Below the pieces are notes generated by a model. That model was not told where the DNA came from and made no database searches. It was given only the letters and a program-made list of their open reading frames with translations. From JAFKFI01 sp963795435 (GTDB lineage Bacteria > Pseudomonadota > Alphaproteobacteria > Acetobacterales > Acetobacteraceae): 64,000 nt of DNA. Numbering within the stretch: position 1 is the first letter of the stretch; each line of letters begins with the position of its first letter. Below are positions 8,554 to 18,920 of the stretch, piece by piece. The stretch covers positions 124,001 to 188,000 of the forward strand of contig CAWCHV010000003.1 of assembly GCA_963795435.1 (NCBI GenBank). The letters are read 5' to 3'. A program made the position numbers and the translations under genes.

Positions 8554-9642
8554 TCACAGGAAGTCCCGCAGCAGCGGGATGAGCGGCTTGTCGGCGGGAG
8601 GCATCGGATATTCGGCGAGCTTCTCGGGCCGCGCCCAGGCGAGCGTCTGGCCCTCGCACGATTGCGGCCGGCCGCGCCACCGGCGGCACAGATAGAGCGC
8701 CATCAGCAGGTGAAACCGTTCATAGCCGTGCGAGGCGAAGGCAAACGGCGCGAGGCAGGCGGTCGCGACATCGATGCCCAGCTCCTCCTTTAGCTCGCGG
8801 ATCAGCGCCTGCTCCGGCGTCTCGCCCGGCGCCAGCTTGCCGCCGGGAAACTCCCACAGCCCGGCCATCGTCTTGCCCTCCGGCCGGCGGGCGAGCAGCA
8901 CCCGTCCGTCGCTGTCGATCAGCGCGCAGGCGGCGACCAGCAGGACGGGCTTGCTGCCAGCGGGGGCGAGCAAGGCTTCGGTGGAGGTGGCGGGGGCAAC
9001 CTCGGGGGCGCCGAACAGATCGTCGCGCGTCGCCTCGAACAGATGCACCGCGACCTCGCCGCCGCGCGCGCGGAAGGTCTCGCGTCCCTCGCCGGTCCGG
9101 CGGAAGCCGATCCGGCGCAGCACGGCGGCCGAGGCCGGATTGTCGGCCGCGACACTCGCGCCGATCCGGTCGAGATCGAGATTGGCAAACGCCCATCGCG
9201 CCAGCCGCCCGGCCGCTTCGCTGGCGACCCCGTGGCCCCAGAACCGCCGCCCAACCCAGTAGCCCAGCGTGCCCAGCCGCGACCCCCGATCGATCCGGAG
9301 GCCGACGACACCGACCAGCAGCTCCTGCTCGCCTTCGCGGCCGGTCACGGCGAGATGGTAGGCCGCGCCCCGCGCCAGCTCCTCGCGGGTCGAGGCGATC
9401 CACTCATCGGCCAGCGGGCGCGGATAGGGAAACGGCACCACCGCGAGCGTCCGTGTCACCTCCCAATCGTTGACCAACCGGTGCAGCGCGTCGGCGTCCT
9501 CGGGTTCGAGCGGCCGCAGGCTGAGGCGCTCGGTGGAGAGCGGCGGAAACCCGGGCAGCGGCGCCTCCGGCAGCAACTCGCTCTGGCGGCTCCGGGCGCG
9601 TCTGGCCCGGCGCGGGGGCGCCTTTGTTGCGGGGGCAGTCAT
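8554..9642 (-). CDS. Bifunctional GNAT N-acetyltransferase / MutT-type Nudix pyrophosphohydrolase
   Basis: A 362-residue fusion. Residues about 33-210 form a RimJ/RimL-type GNAT domain (STERLSLRPLEPEDADAL; GYWVGRRFWGHGVASEAA acetyl-CoA loop; NPASAAVLRRIGF). Residues about 232-362 form a Nudix domain with a complete Nudix box at 268-290 (G-x5-E-x7-REL-x-EELG) and the LWEFPGGK lead-in of MutT/8-oxo-dGTP diphosphatases. The expected roles are acetylation of an amino group and removal of damaged nucleotides from the pool. The arrangement next to argJ, the parvulin gene and secA is common in alphaproteobacteria. Start ATG at 9642 was chosen because the earlier in-frame ATG adds only non-conserved sequence. 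Confidence 0.92.
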   Translation of the reverse strand: MTAPATKAPPRRARRARSRQSELLPEAPLPGFPPLSTERLSLRPLEPEDADALHRLVNDWEVTRTLAVVPFPYPRPLADEWIASTREELARGAAYHLAVTGREGEQELLVGVVGLRIDRGSRLGTLGYWVGRRFWGHGVASEAAGRLARWAFANLDLDRIGASVAADNPASAAVLRRIGFRRTGEGRETFRARGGEVAVHLFEATRDDLFGAPEVAPATSTEALLAPAGSKPVLLVAACALIDSDGRVLLARRPEGKTMAGLWEFPGGKLAPGETPEQALIRELKEELGIDVATACLAPFAFASHGYERFHLLMALYLCRRWRGRPQSCEGQTLAWARPEKLAEYPMPPADKPLIPLLRDFL

Positions 9643-9728
9643 CTCGTCATCACGGGGCAATTCGGGCGGGAGAATCCATGCGGTCGCTCTCGGCAAGGTG
9701 GCGCAGCTTCCCGCCCAGACGCAAGGAG

Positions 9729-10661
9729 CTAGCGGGTGGCCAGCGCGTCCGCCGGAAGAAGTGGCGCCAGTGCCGCGACCAGCGCCAACTCCCGCTCATG
9801 AAACACCTGGTCGCGACGCTCCAGATAGGCGGCGTAGCGGTCCAGCATCGGCTCCCACCCATCCAGTATCCAGGCGAGCCGATCCACGCCTTCGCGGATG
9901 CGAAGCCGCTCCTCGGCCCAGTCGGCTCGCGACGCGGTGAGCCCGGCCACGGTCCTGTCGATCATCGCGAGCCACGCCTCCGACGAGCCGATCGCGTCGG
10001 AAGCGGCCTGCATCATGCTTTGATAGTACGGCCGCGCCTCCACCGACGCCGTCTCGTCGCGCCGCCGCAGATGCCGCTCGAACGAGACGACATCCCGATG
10101 CAGTTGCCGCATCGGCCCCAACGTTCCCGGCAGCCCCAGGGGCAGCAAATCCCGCGCCATCGCCTCGCTCCGCCGCAAGAGCTCCACCGCCGCCGGGCCG
10201 ATGCGCGACGCCGCCACGCGCAGCAGCGCCGCGACCCGCGCGTCCCGGCCGTTTCCGCCGGGCAGGCCCATGTCCAGTCCGAGGTCGCGAAGGATGCCGC
10301 CGAGCAGCCGGGTCTGGATGTCCCGCACCAACGCCCGCTCCCCCTCCGCGTCCCCCCGGCCGTTGATGCGCCGCACCACGGCGCGCACCGCCTGCGGCGT
10401 GCTCGCGCGCGCCTCGCCGATCCCGCCGTGCAGCAGCTTGTCCGAGCCCTGCACCGCCAGCACGCGGGATGCCTCGCGCCAGGGCACGACGTAGACCGAC
10501 CCGTTCTCCGCGAAGTTGCTGAGCAGCATCACCAGCCCGCGCCGGTCGTCCGCGCGCACCCGTGCGGCGAACAGCGCCGGCGCCTCGAACGGTACCACTG
10601 CCCCGCGCTCCGCGAAGGAGCCGGGCCGGCGGACCCGGATGTGCGAATACGTCGCTTGCAT
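9729..10661 (-). CDS. Conserved hypothetical protein, 310 residues
   Basis: A 310-residue, mostly helical and arginine-rich protein without signal peptide or membrane segment. I do not recognise its family. Heptad-like leucine spacing runs through most of its C-terminal half (for example the segments around EERLRIREGVDRLAWIL and ERRDQVFHERELALVAALAP), suggesting a helical bundle or coiled coil. It lies between argJ and the GNAT-Nudix gene on the same strand, with gaps of 103 and 86 bases, so it may have its own promoter. Third-position GC bias matches the neighbouring genes, which supports its being real. Confidence 0.72.
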   Translation of the reverse strand: MQATYSHIRVRRPGSFAERGAVVPFEAPALFAARVRADDRRGLVMLLSNFAENGSVYVVPWREASRVLAVQGSDKLLHGGIGEARASTPQAVRAVVRRINGRGDAEGERALVRDIQTRLLGGILRDLGLDMGLPGGNGRDARVAALLRVAASRIGPAAVELLRRSEAMARDLLPLGLPGTLGPMRQLHRDVVSFERHLRRRDETASVEARPYYQSMMQAASDAIGSSEAWLAMIDRTVAGLTASRADWAEERLRIREGVDRLAWILDGWEPMLDRYAAYLERRDQVFHERELALVAALAPLLPADALATR

Positions 10662-10753
10662 ACCCCGCCTGACCCGAAACCGCGACGCGGCCTCTGGAAT
10701 CGTCTCTCGATCGGTGACGAAGTCCAGTGTGGCGAGAAATGGGTGAAGCGAAG

Positions 10754-10769
10754 CCTAACGCCCGTTAGG
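10754..10769. repeat. 16-bp dyad across the argJ stop codon
   Basis: CCTAACG CC CGTTAGG, two 7-base arms with a 2-base centre, contains the argJ stop codon. The loop is too short for a stable RNA hairpin and no T-run follows, so it may be a protein-binding site or chance. Confidence 0.3.
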
Positions 10770-12009
10770 ACCGATACGATCCGTTGATGTCGATGTAGCC
10801 GTGCGTCAGGTCGCAGGTCCAAACCGTCGCCCTGCCGCGGCCGAGCCCAAGGTCGATGGCGATCTCGACCTCGCGGCCCTTCATGTGCGCCACCACCGGG
10901 GTCTCGTCGTAATCCGGCACCACGCCGCCGTCGCGCGCCATCCAGGTGCCGCCGATGCCCACCGAGAGGCGGTCGCGGTCGGCGGGCTCGCCGGCCTTGC
11001 CCACGGCCATCACGATGCGGCCCCAATTGGCGTCCTCGCCGGCGATGGCGGTCTTGACCAGGGGCGAGTTGGCCACCGCCATCGCCACCCGCTTGGCCGA
11101 CCTGGCCGAGACGGCGCCGGTCACGTCGATGCGGACCAGCTTCTGCGCCCCCTCCCCGTCGCGCACCACCTGCAGTGCGAGGTCGAGCAGCAGATCGTCG
11201 AGCTTGGCCCGGAAATCCCCCAGCATCCGACCTGCGGCGTTGCTGCCGTCGCGCGCGGGGATACGCTCGTGCTTGGCCTGGCCGGTCGCGAACAGCAGCA
11301 CGGTGTCGGAGGTGGAAGTGTCGGAATCGACCGTGGTGCAATTGAAACTGCCCTCGACCGCCTTTCGCAGCATGGTATCGAGCAGGTCGGCCGGGATCTT
11401 CGCGTCGGTGAACACGAAGCTCAGCATCGTCGCCATGTCCGGCGCGATCATCCCGCTGCCCTTGGCGATGCCGCAGATCCGCACCGGCTCGCCGCCAATC
11501 TGGGCGGTCCGGGTCGCCGCCTTGGGGAAGGTGTCCGTGGTCATGATGCCACGCGCCGCGTCGTCCCAGCCGTCCTCGCGGAGGGTCTCGTGCAGCCCCG
11601 GCAGGGCGGCCGTCAGCCTCTCGTGCGCCAGCACCTCGCCGATCACCCCCGTGGAGGCGATGAACACCTCGCGCGGCTTGCAGCCGACCAGCGCGGCGGC
11701 GGCCTCCGCCGTCGCGGCGCAGGCCTGACGCCCGGCTCGACCGGTGAACACGTTGGCATTGCCCGCATTCACCACCAAGACGCGCGCCCGGCCGCCGCGC
11801 AGCGCGGTGCGGCACCAATCGACTGGGGCTCCCGGGCATTGGCTCCTGGTGAACACGCCCGCGACGGTGGTGCCGGGCGCCAGTTCGGCCATCACCAGGT
11901 CGGTGCGCCCCTGATAGCGGATGCCCGCCGCCGCCGAGCCCAGGCGGACGCCCGCCAGCGGCGGCAGCTCCGCCGTCGCCACCGCGAGCGGTGAGACCTG
12001 CACGTCCAT
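10765..12009 (-). CDS. argJ: Bifunctional glutamate N-acetyltransferase / amino-acid N-acetyltransferase
   Basis: ArgJ, 414 residues, the usual length. It transfers acetyl from N-acetylornithine to glutamate and, in many bacteria, also makes N-acetylglutamate from acetyl-CoA, in cytoplasmic arginine biosynthesis. The self-cleavage site between A193 and T194 is visible in KGSGMIAPDMATMLSF; T194 becomes the nucleophile of the beta chain. The oxyanion-hole region STGVIG (residues 119-124) and the C-terminal THGYIDINGSYRS end are typical. The gene follows the parvulin gene by 51 bases in the same orientation, an arrangement common in alphaproteobacteria. A 16-bp dyad lies on its stop codon. Confidence 0.97.
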   Translation of the reverse strand: MDVQVSPLAVATAELPPLAGVRLGSAAAGIRYQGRTDLVMAELAPGTTVAGVFTRSQCPGAPVDWCRTALRGGRARVLVVNAGNANVFTGRAGRQACAATAEAAAALVGCKPREVFIASTGVIGEVLAHERLTAALPGLHETLREDGWDDAARGIMTTDTFPKAATRTAQIGGEPVRICGIAKGSGMIAPDMATMLSFVFTDAKIPADLLDTMLRKAVEGSFNCTTVDSDTSTSDTVLLFATGQAKHERIPARDGSNAAGRMLGDFRAKLDDLLLDLALQVVRDGEGAQKLVRIDVTGAVSARSAKRVAMAVANSPLVKTAIAGEDANWGRIVMAVGKAGEPADRDRLSVGIGGTWMARDGGVVPDYDETPVVAHMKGREVEIAIDLGLGRGRATVWTCDLTHGYIDINGSYRS

Positions 12010-12060
12010 CCTTGTTCCCCCGGACAGGCTCCCGCTACGGGAGCGGCCTATTGCGGCGAG

Positions 12061-13023
12061 CTATTTCTTGGCGGGCGGCGGCGGCTCGGCCGCGTCGGTT
12101 GGGCGCTGCGGCGAGCCGTCCATGTTGAACTTTTGCACCGTCACGTCGGCGCGGGCCTGTTGCACCGCCTTCTGCACGCCTTCCTGGATCATCTTCTGAC
12201 GCAGCCCGTCATGCGCCTGCTCGAAGCTCGGCGGCTCGGCGCGGCGCTTCTCCTCGAGCTTGATGACGTGCCAGCCGAACTCTGTCTTCACGGGCTTGTC
12301 GGACACCTGGCCCGGCTGCAGCGCGAACGCCGCGGCGGAGAAGGCGGGCACCATCTCGTCCTTCTTGAACCAGCCGAGATCGCCGCCCTGCGCCGCCCCG
12401 GGATCCTTGCTGTATTGCTTGGCGAGGGTGGCGAAATCGGCGCCCTTCTTCAGCTCGGCGATCACCTTCTTGGCCTCCGCCTCGGTCGGCACGAGGATGT
12501 GGCGGGCGTGCACCTCCTCCTGACCCGGCTTGTCCGCGACCTCCTTGTCGTAACGGGCGCGGATCGCCTCCTCGGTCACGCTGGGGCCGACCTGCTTGCT
12601 CAGCAGCGCGCTCTGCAGCGCGGTATCCTCGGCAAGCGCCATCTGGCGTTGCACCGCCGGGTCCTTGTCGAGCCCGGTCTTGCGGGCCTCCTGCACCAGC
12701 GCCTTGCGGTCGATCTGCTGGTCCAGCAGCATCGGGAACAGCGTCTGCGGCGGGATGCCGCGCAATTGCGGCGGCAGCGACTGGGCCGCCTGGTTGAGCT
12801 CGCTCAGATGGATCGGCTGGCCGTTCACCGTGGCCACCACTGGGTCGGCCGGAGCGGTCGCGGCGGCCACCGATCCCGGGGCGGCCGGCGAAGCGGTGGT
12901 CGGCGGCGAAGTGGGAGTGGCCGGCGGCGAGGCGGGCGCCTGGGCCAGCGCCGAGCCGCAGGACAACGCCGCGATCGCGGCAAGCACGCTCACACGGCCA
13001 TTAAGGCCCGGAAAAACCGCCAT
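12061..13023 (-). CDS. Periplasmic peptidyl-prolyl isomerase, parvulin (SurA/PrsA-like)
   Basis: A 320-residue exported foldase. Residues 1-27 are a signal peptide (core VSVLAAIAALSCGSALAQ), residues 28-60 a Pro/Thr/Ala-rich linker, residues about 60-165 a SurA-N-like helical domain (VVATVNGQPIHLSELN), and residues about 170-270 a parvulin rotamase domain with the conserved HARHILV, GGDLGWF and FGWHVIKL motifs. The C terminus is Pro/Lys-rich. It is expected to help outer-membrane or periplasmic proteins fold, complementing SecA, whose gene is divergent and 212 bases away. The intervening segment 13024-13235 should carry both promoters. Confidence 0.92.
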   Translation of the reverse strand: MAVFPGLNGRVSVLAAIAALSCGSALAQAPASPPATPTSPPTTASPAAPGSVAAATAPADPVVATVNGQPIHLSELNQAAQSLPPQLRGIPPQTLFPMLLDQQIDRKALVQEARKTGLDKDPAVQRQMALAEDTALQSALLSKQVGPSVTEEAIRARYDKEVADKPGQEEVHARHILVPTEAEAKKVIAELKKGADFATLAKQYSKDPGAAQGGDLGWFKKDEMVPAFSAAAFALQPGQVSDKPVKTEFGWHVIKLEEKRRAEPPSFEQAHDGLRQKMIQEGVQKAVQQARADVTVQKFNMDGSPQRPTDAAEPPPPAKK

Positions 13024-13235
13024 TGTAACCCCTGTTTCAGGCCGGCCGGATCACACCCGGCGCGGCGCAGGCGTACACGCACCCCCAGTGGACGGCAAGA
13101 TGTGGGATCGGCGAGCCACGGGCCAAGTCGGCGCACCACGGCGTAATTGACCGGAACCCCCCCCGGTCCTATCTGAACGCTGCCTCCGCCCGGCGGTAAG
13201 CTCGGCCGCGCCGCCCCCAATTCCAGAAGGTCTGC

Positions 13236-15989
<2,754 letters not shown>

Positions 15990-15999
15990 AACCACTGTC

Positions 16000-16058
16000 G
16001 TAGGGCGGAATTCATTTCGTCAACGCGATCGCGAGCCGGGCCACATGTGGCGCCCTAC
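16000..16058. repeat. Inverted repeat GTAGGGCG ... CGCCCTAC downstream of secA
   Basis: Two perfect 8-base arms, GTAGGGCG at 16000-16007 and CGCCCTAC at 16051-16058, separated by 43 bases. The sequence resembles dispersed intergenic palindromes of proteobacteria. No T-run follows, so it is not a standard intrinsic terminator. Confidence 0.45.
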
Positions 16059-16166
16059 CGGACCACGGGGCGGCCTGAACGCAACTTGCGACACCACGCT
16101 TCCGCACGCCATGATGCGCGGGTCGATCGAGTTTGACCCGAACGGAAAGTGCCGTTGCAGCACATC

Positions 16167-16877
16167 ATGTCCCGAGCCGCGAGGTTGGCGCTGTCGATTT
16201 CGGCGCTCTCGGCACTGTTCATGTTCGGCGCCCGCGCCCAGCCGGCCGAACGCGCGCCGGATACGATGGGGGCGCACGTTCTGGCCTGCGCCCCCTGTCA
16301 CGGCCAGGTGGGAGAGGGCACCAGCAACGACTACTTCCCGCGCCTGGCGGGCAAGCCGGCGGGTTATCTTTATAACCAGCTCGTCGCGTTCCACGAGGGC
16401 CGGCGACGCTACCCGCCGATGAACTATCTGCTGGAATTCCTCCCCGACACGTATCTGCACAAAATGGCGGAATACTTCGCCGCGCAACGCCCGCCGCTGC
16501 CGCCGCGGCCGATCCCGATCGTCAGCGACGAGGTGCTGGCGCGCGGGCAATCGATCGTCACCCGCGGCGATCCGCGACGGGGGGTTCCCGCCTGCGCCGG
16601 CTGCCACGGCCCATCGTTCACGGGCATGGAGCCGGCGATACCCGGCCTGGTCGGGCTCAACGCGCGCTACATCAGCGCGCAGCTGGGCGCATGGCGTTAC
16701 GGCACGCGCACGGCGGCCGCGCCCGACTGTATGCAGATCGTCGCGGGATTGCTCACCGAGGCCGACGTGACGGCGGTGGCCGCCTATCTTTCGAGTCTGC
16801 CGATCCCCGCCGATCCATTGCCGGTCCCGCGCGGGACCTTGCCCATGCCGCTGGCCTGCGGCAGCGAACCGGACTGA
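16167..16877 (+). CDS. Diheme cytochrome c (c4-like), exported
   Basis: A 236-residue periplasmic cytochrome with a signal peptide (residues 1-25, cleavage after GARAQ) and two haem-binding motifs, C41APCH45 and C143AGCH147, each in a c4-type domain. Distal methionines such as those near NYLL-EF and PLPMPL may serve as axial ligands. It is the first gene of the oxidase operon and most likely carries electrons to the haem-copper oxidase encoded downstream. ATG at 16167 gives the best signal peptide; GTG at 16149 is an alternative start. The next gene starts 12 bases after its stop. Confidence 0.88.
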   Translation: MSRAARLALSISALSALFMFGARAQPAERAPDTMGAHVLACAPCHGQVGEGTSNDYFPRLAGKPAGYLYNQLVAFHEGRRRYPPMNYLLEFLPDTYLHKMAEYFAAQRPPLPPRPIPIVSDEVLARGQSIVTRGDPRRGVPACAGCHGPSFTGMEPAIPGLVGLNARYISAQLGAWRYGTRTAAAPDCMQIVAGLLTEADVTAVAAYLSSLPIPADPLPVPRGTLPMPLACGSEPD

Positions 16878-16889
16878 GGGGAGGCGAAA

Positions 16890-18165
16890 TTGCGGTGTCC
16901 GCGATCGGGTCTCGGCCGACTTCGCGTCTGCGCATCGGCGGCCGTATTGCTCGCGATCTTCCATCTGCCGGCGCGGGCCGAGACCCAGGCCGCGCCCGAT
17001 CCCGACCTGGTCAGGCAGGGCGAATACCTCTCCCGCGCGGGCGATTGCATCGCCTGCCATACCACGCCGGGCGGCGCGCTGTTCGCCGGCGGGCGGCCGA
17101 TGCCAACGCCGTTCGGAACCTTGTATTCGTCCAACATCACGCCCGATCCGGCCACGGGGATCGGCAAATGGACCGCCGACCAGTTCTATTCGATGATGCA
17201 CACGGGGCGCTCGCCGGATGGCGGATTGCTCTATCCGGCGATGCCGTTCGGCGCCTACACCAAGATCACGCGCAAAGACTCGGACGCGATCTTCGCCTAT
17301 CTGCGCTCGGTCCCGCCGGTTCACGCGCCGAACCGGCCGCACGATCTCCGCTTTCCCTACAACAATCGTTCGCTGATCCTCGGCTGGCGCACCCTGTTCT
17401 TCCAGGAGGGCGAGTACCAGCCCGACAAGACCAAATCCGACGAATGGAACCGCGGCGCCTATCTCGTGCAGGGCCTGGGCCATTGCTCGATGTGCCACAC
17501 GCCGATCAATGCGCTCGGCGGCAGCTCGGAATCGCAGGCATTCGAGGGCGGGCTGATCCCGATGCAGGACTGGTACGCGCCGTCGCTCACGTCGAACAAG
17601 GAGGCCGGGCTCGGCGAGTGGAGCATCAAGGACATATCCGACCTGCTGCGCACCGGCGTATCGGCGCGCGGCGCGGTCTACGGCCCGATGGCGGAGGTCG
17701 TCTATAACAGCCTGCAATACATGACCGACGAGGACACTCGCGCGATGGCCGTGTATCTCAAGAGCCTCGGCCAGGGTCGTCCGCCGGAAGCGTCCGTCTC
17801 CACCATCCCGACGGCCGAGAGCAGCCTGCTCATGCGGCTCGGCCAGACCGTCTACGAGAGGCATTGCGCGACCTGCCACGGCGCGCAGGGACGCGGAATG
17901 CCGCCGGATTATCCGCCGCTCGCCGAGCAACCAGTCGATCCAGATGGCGTCGGCGGTCAACCCGATCCGCGTGGTCCTGAACGGCGGTTATCCGCCGGGC
18001 ACCGCCGGGAACCCGCAGCCGTACGGGATGCCGCCTTTCGCGCAGACTCTGTCGGACGACGAGGTCGCGGCGGTCGTTTCGTTCATCCGCTCGTCCTGGG
18101 GCAATCGCGGCGAAGCGGTGTCCGCCCGGCAGGCGAACGAGTTGCGCTCCGCCCCGCTGAACTGA
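16890..18165 (+). pseudogene. Triheme cytochrome c, alcohol-dehydrogenase cytochrome-subunit type (frameshifted)
   Basis: A 424-residue exported triheme cytochrome once one base is removed. It resembles the cytochrome subunit of membrane alcohol and gluconate dehydrogenases (AdhB family). TTG at 16890 follows GAGGGGAGG; residues 1-30 are a signal peptide. Haem motifs: C53IACH57, C199SMCH203 and C326ATCH330. The frame breaks after residue 346: an extra C at 17928 separates GAG from AAC, and skipping it restores YPPLAENQSIQMASAVN and the standard C terminus (GYPPG...GMPPFAQTLSDDEVAAVVSFIRSSWGN). No dehydrogenase subunit is nearby; it probably delivers electrons to the oxidase. An assembly error is more likely than true decay. 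Confidence 0.85.
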
Positions 18166-18172
18166 GGACCGC

Positions 18173-18340
18173 ATGATCAATTCAGGCCCCGACACCTCGC
18201 CGGACGACGCGGTGGACACAATCGTCGCCGGCGGCGCGCGCGGCGCGATCGTGCTCGCCAGCATCGCCACCGCCATCGTCATCGCGATCTGGCTGGCCTT
18301 CTACTATTTCGTGTTCCTGCCGCGCGGGCCGGTTCCGTGA
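18173..18340 (+). CDS. One-helix small oxidase subunit (subunit IIa/CbaD-like)
   Basis: A 55-residue protein too short for ordinary gene calling. An acidic N terminus (MINSGPDTSPDDAVD) is followed by a single transmembrane helix (residues about 27-47, IVLASIATAIVIAIWLAFYYF) and a short PRGPVP tail. It starts 8 bases after the triheme cytochrome stop with GAGGACCGC before the ATG and ends 16 bases before subunit II. ba3-type oxidases such as that of Thermus contain a comparable single-helix subunit IIa, and its position directly before subunit II supports that assignment. Sequence identity with known IIa proteins cannot be judged here. Confidence 0.7.
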   Translation: MINSGPDTSPDDAVDTIVAGGARGAIVLASIATAIVIAIWLAFYYFVFLPRGPVP

Positions 18341-18356
18341 CGACGTCCGCGCGCCG

Positions 18357-18920
18357 ATGACGGCGATCCCTCCGCACGACGACAGCGCGGACCATGCCGC
18401 GCGCATCGAGCGCCGCTGGGCCTCTCTCTCGGTCGTCATCGTCATATTCCTGGTGGTGATGGCGGCGTTTGCCGGCGTCCATCAGGCGACCATGCCGCAG
18501 GCGCAGGTGGAACTCGCCGATCCGCGCACCCTGCATGTCTCGGGCGAGTTCGTCGAGAGCAATCTGGGTACCGAGATCGAGCCCGACGGCTCGGTGATGG
18601 TGCGCGCCATCGGTCAGCAATATTCGTTCACCCCGCAATGCATCGTGGTGCCGACCGACACCGAGGTGAGATTCCGTGCGACCAGCGCCGATGTTGTCCA
18701 CGGCTTCCTGATCGACGGCACCAACGTCAACGTCATGCTCGTCCCGGGCTACATCTCGACCGCGACGACGCGCTTCGCCGCCGCGTCCGAGCGCCACATG
18801 CCGTGCCACGAATTCTGCGGCATCGGGCACGAGGGCATGTGGGGCAAGATCAAGGTGATCGACAAGGCGGCATTCGAGAAGATGGCATCCGACCGGCGGA
18901 GGCTGACCTGTGTTGAGTAG
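18357..18920 (+). CDS. Cytochrome c oxidase subunit II, ba3-type (CuA-binding)
   Basis: A 187-residue subunit with a single N-terminal membrane anchor (residues about 24-42), the B-family arrangement, and a periplasmic cupredoxin domain. All CuA ligands are visible: H115 (DVVHGF), C150, C154 and H158 (CHEFCGIGH) and M161. It accepts electrons from cytochrome c and passes them to subunit I. ATG at 18357. Its stop overlaps the GTG start of subunit I by 11 bases, showing translational coupling. Confidence 0.94.
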   Translation: MTAIPPHDDSADHAARIERRWASLSVVIVIFLVVMAAFAGVHQATMPQAQVELADPRTLHVSGEFVESNLGTEIEPDGSVMVRAIGQQYSFTPQCIVVPTDTEVRFRATSADVVHGFLIDGTNVNVMLVPGYISTATTRFAAASERHMPCHEFCGIGHEGMWGKIKVIDKAAFEKMASDRRRLTCVE

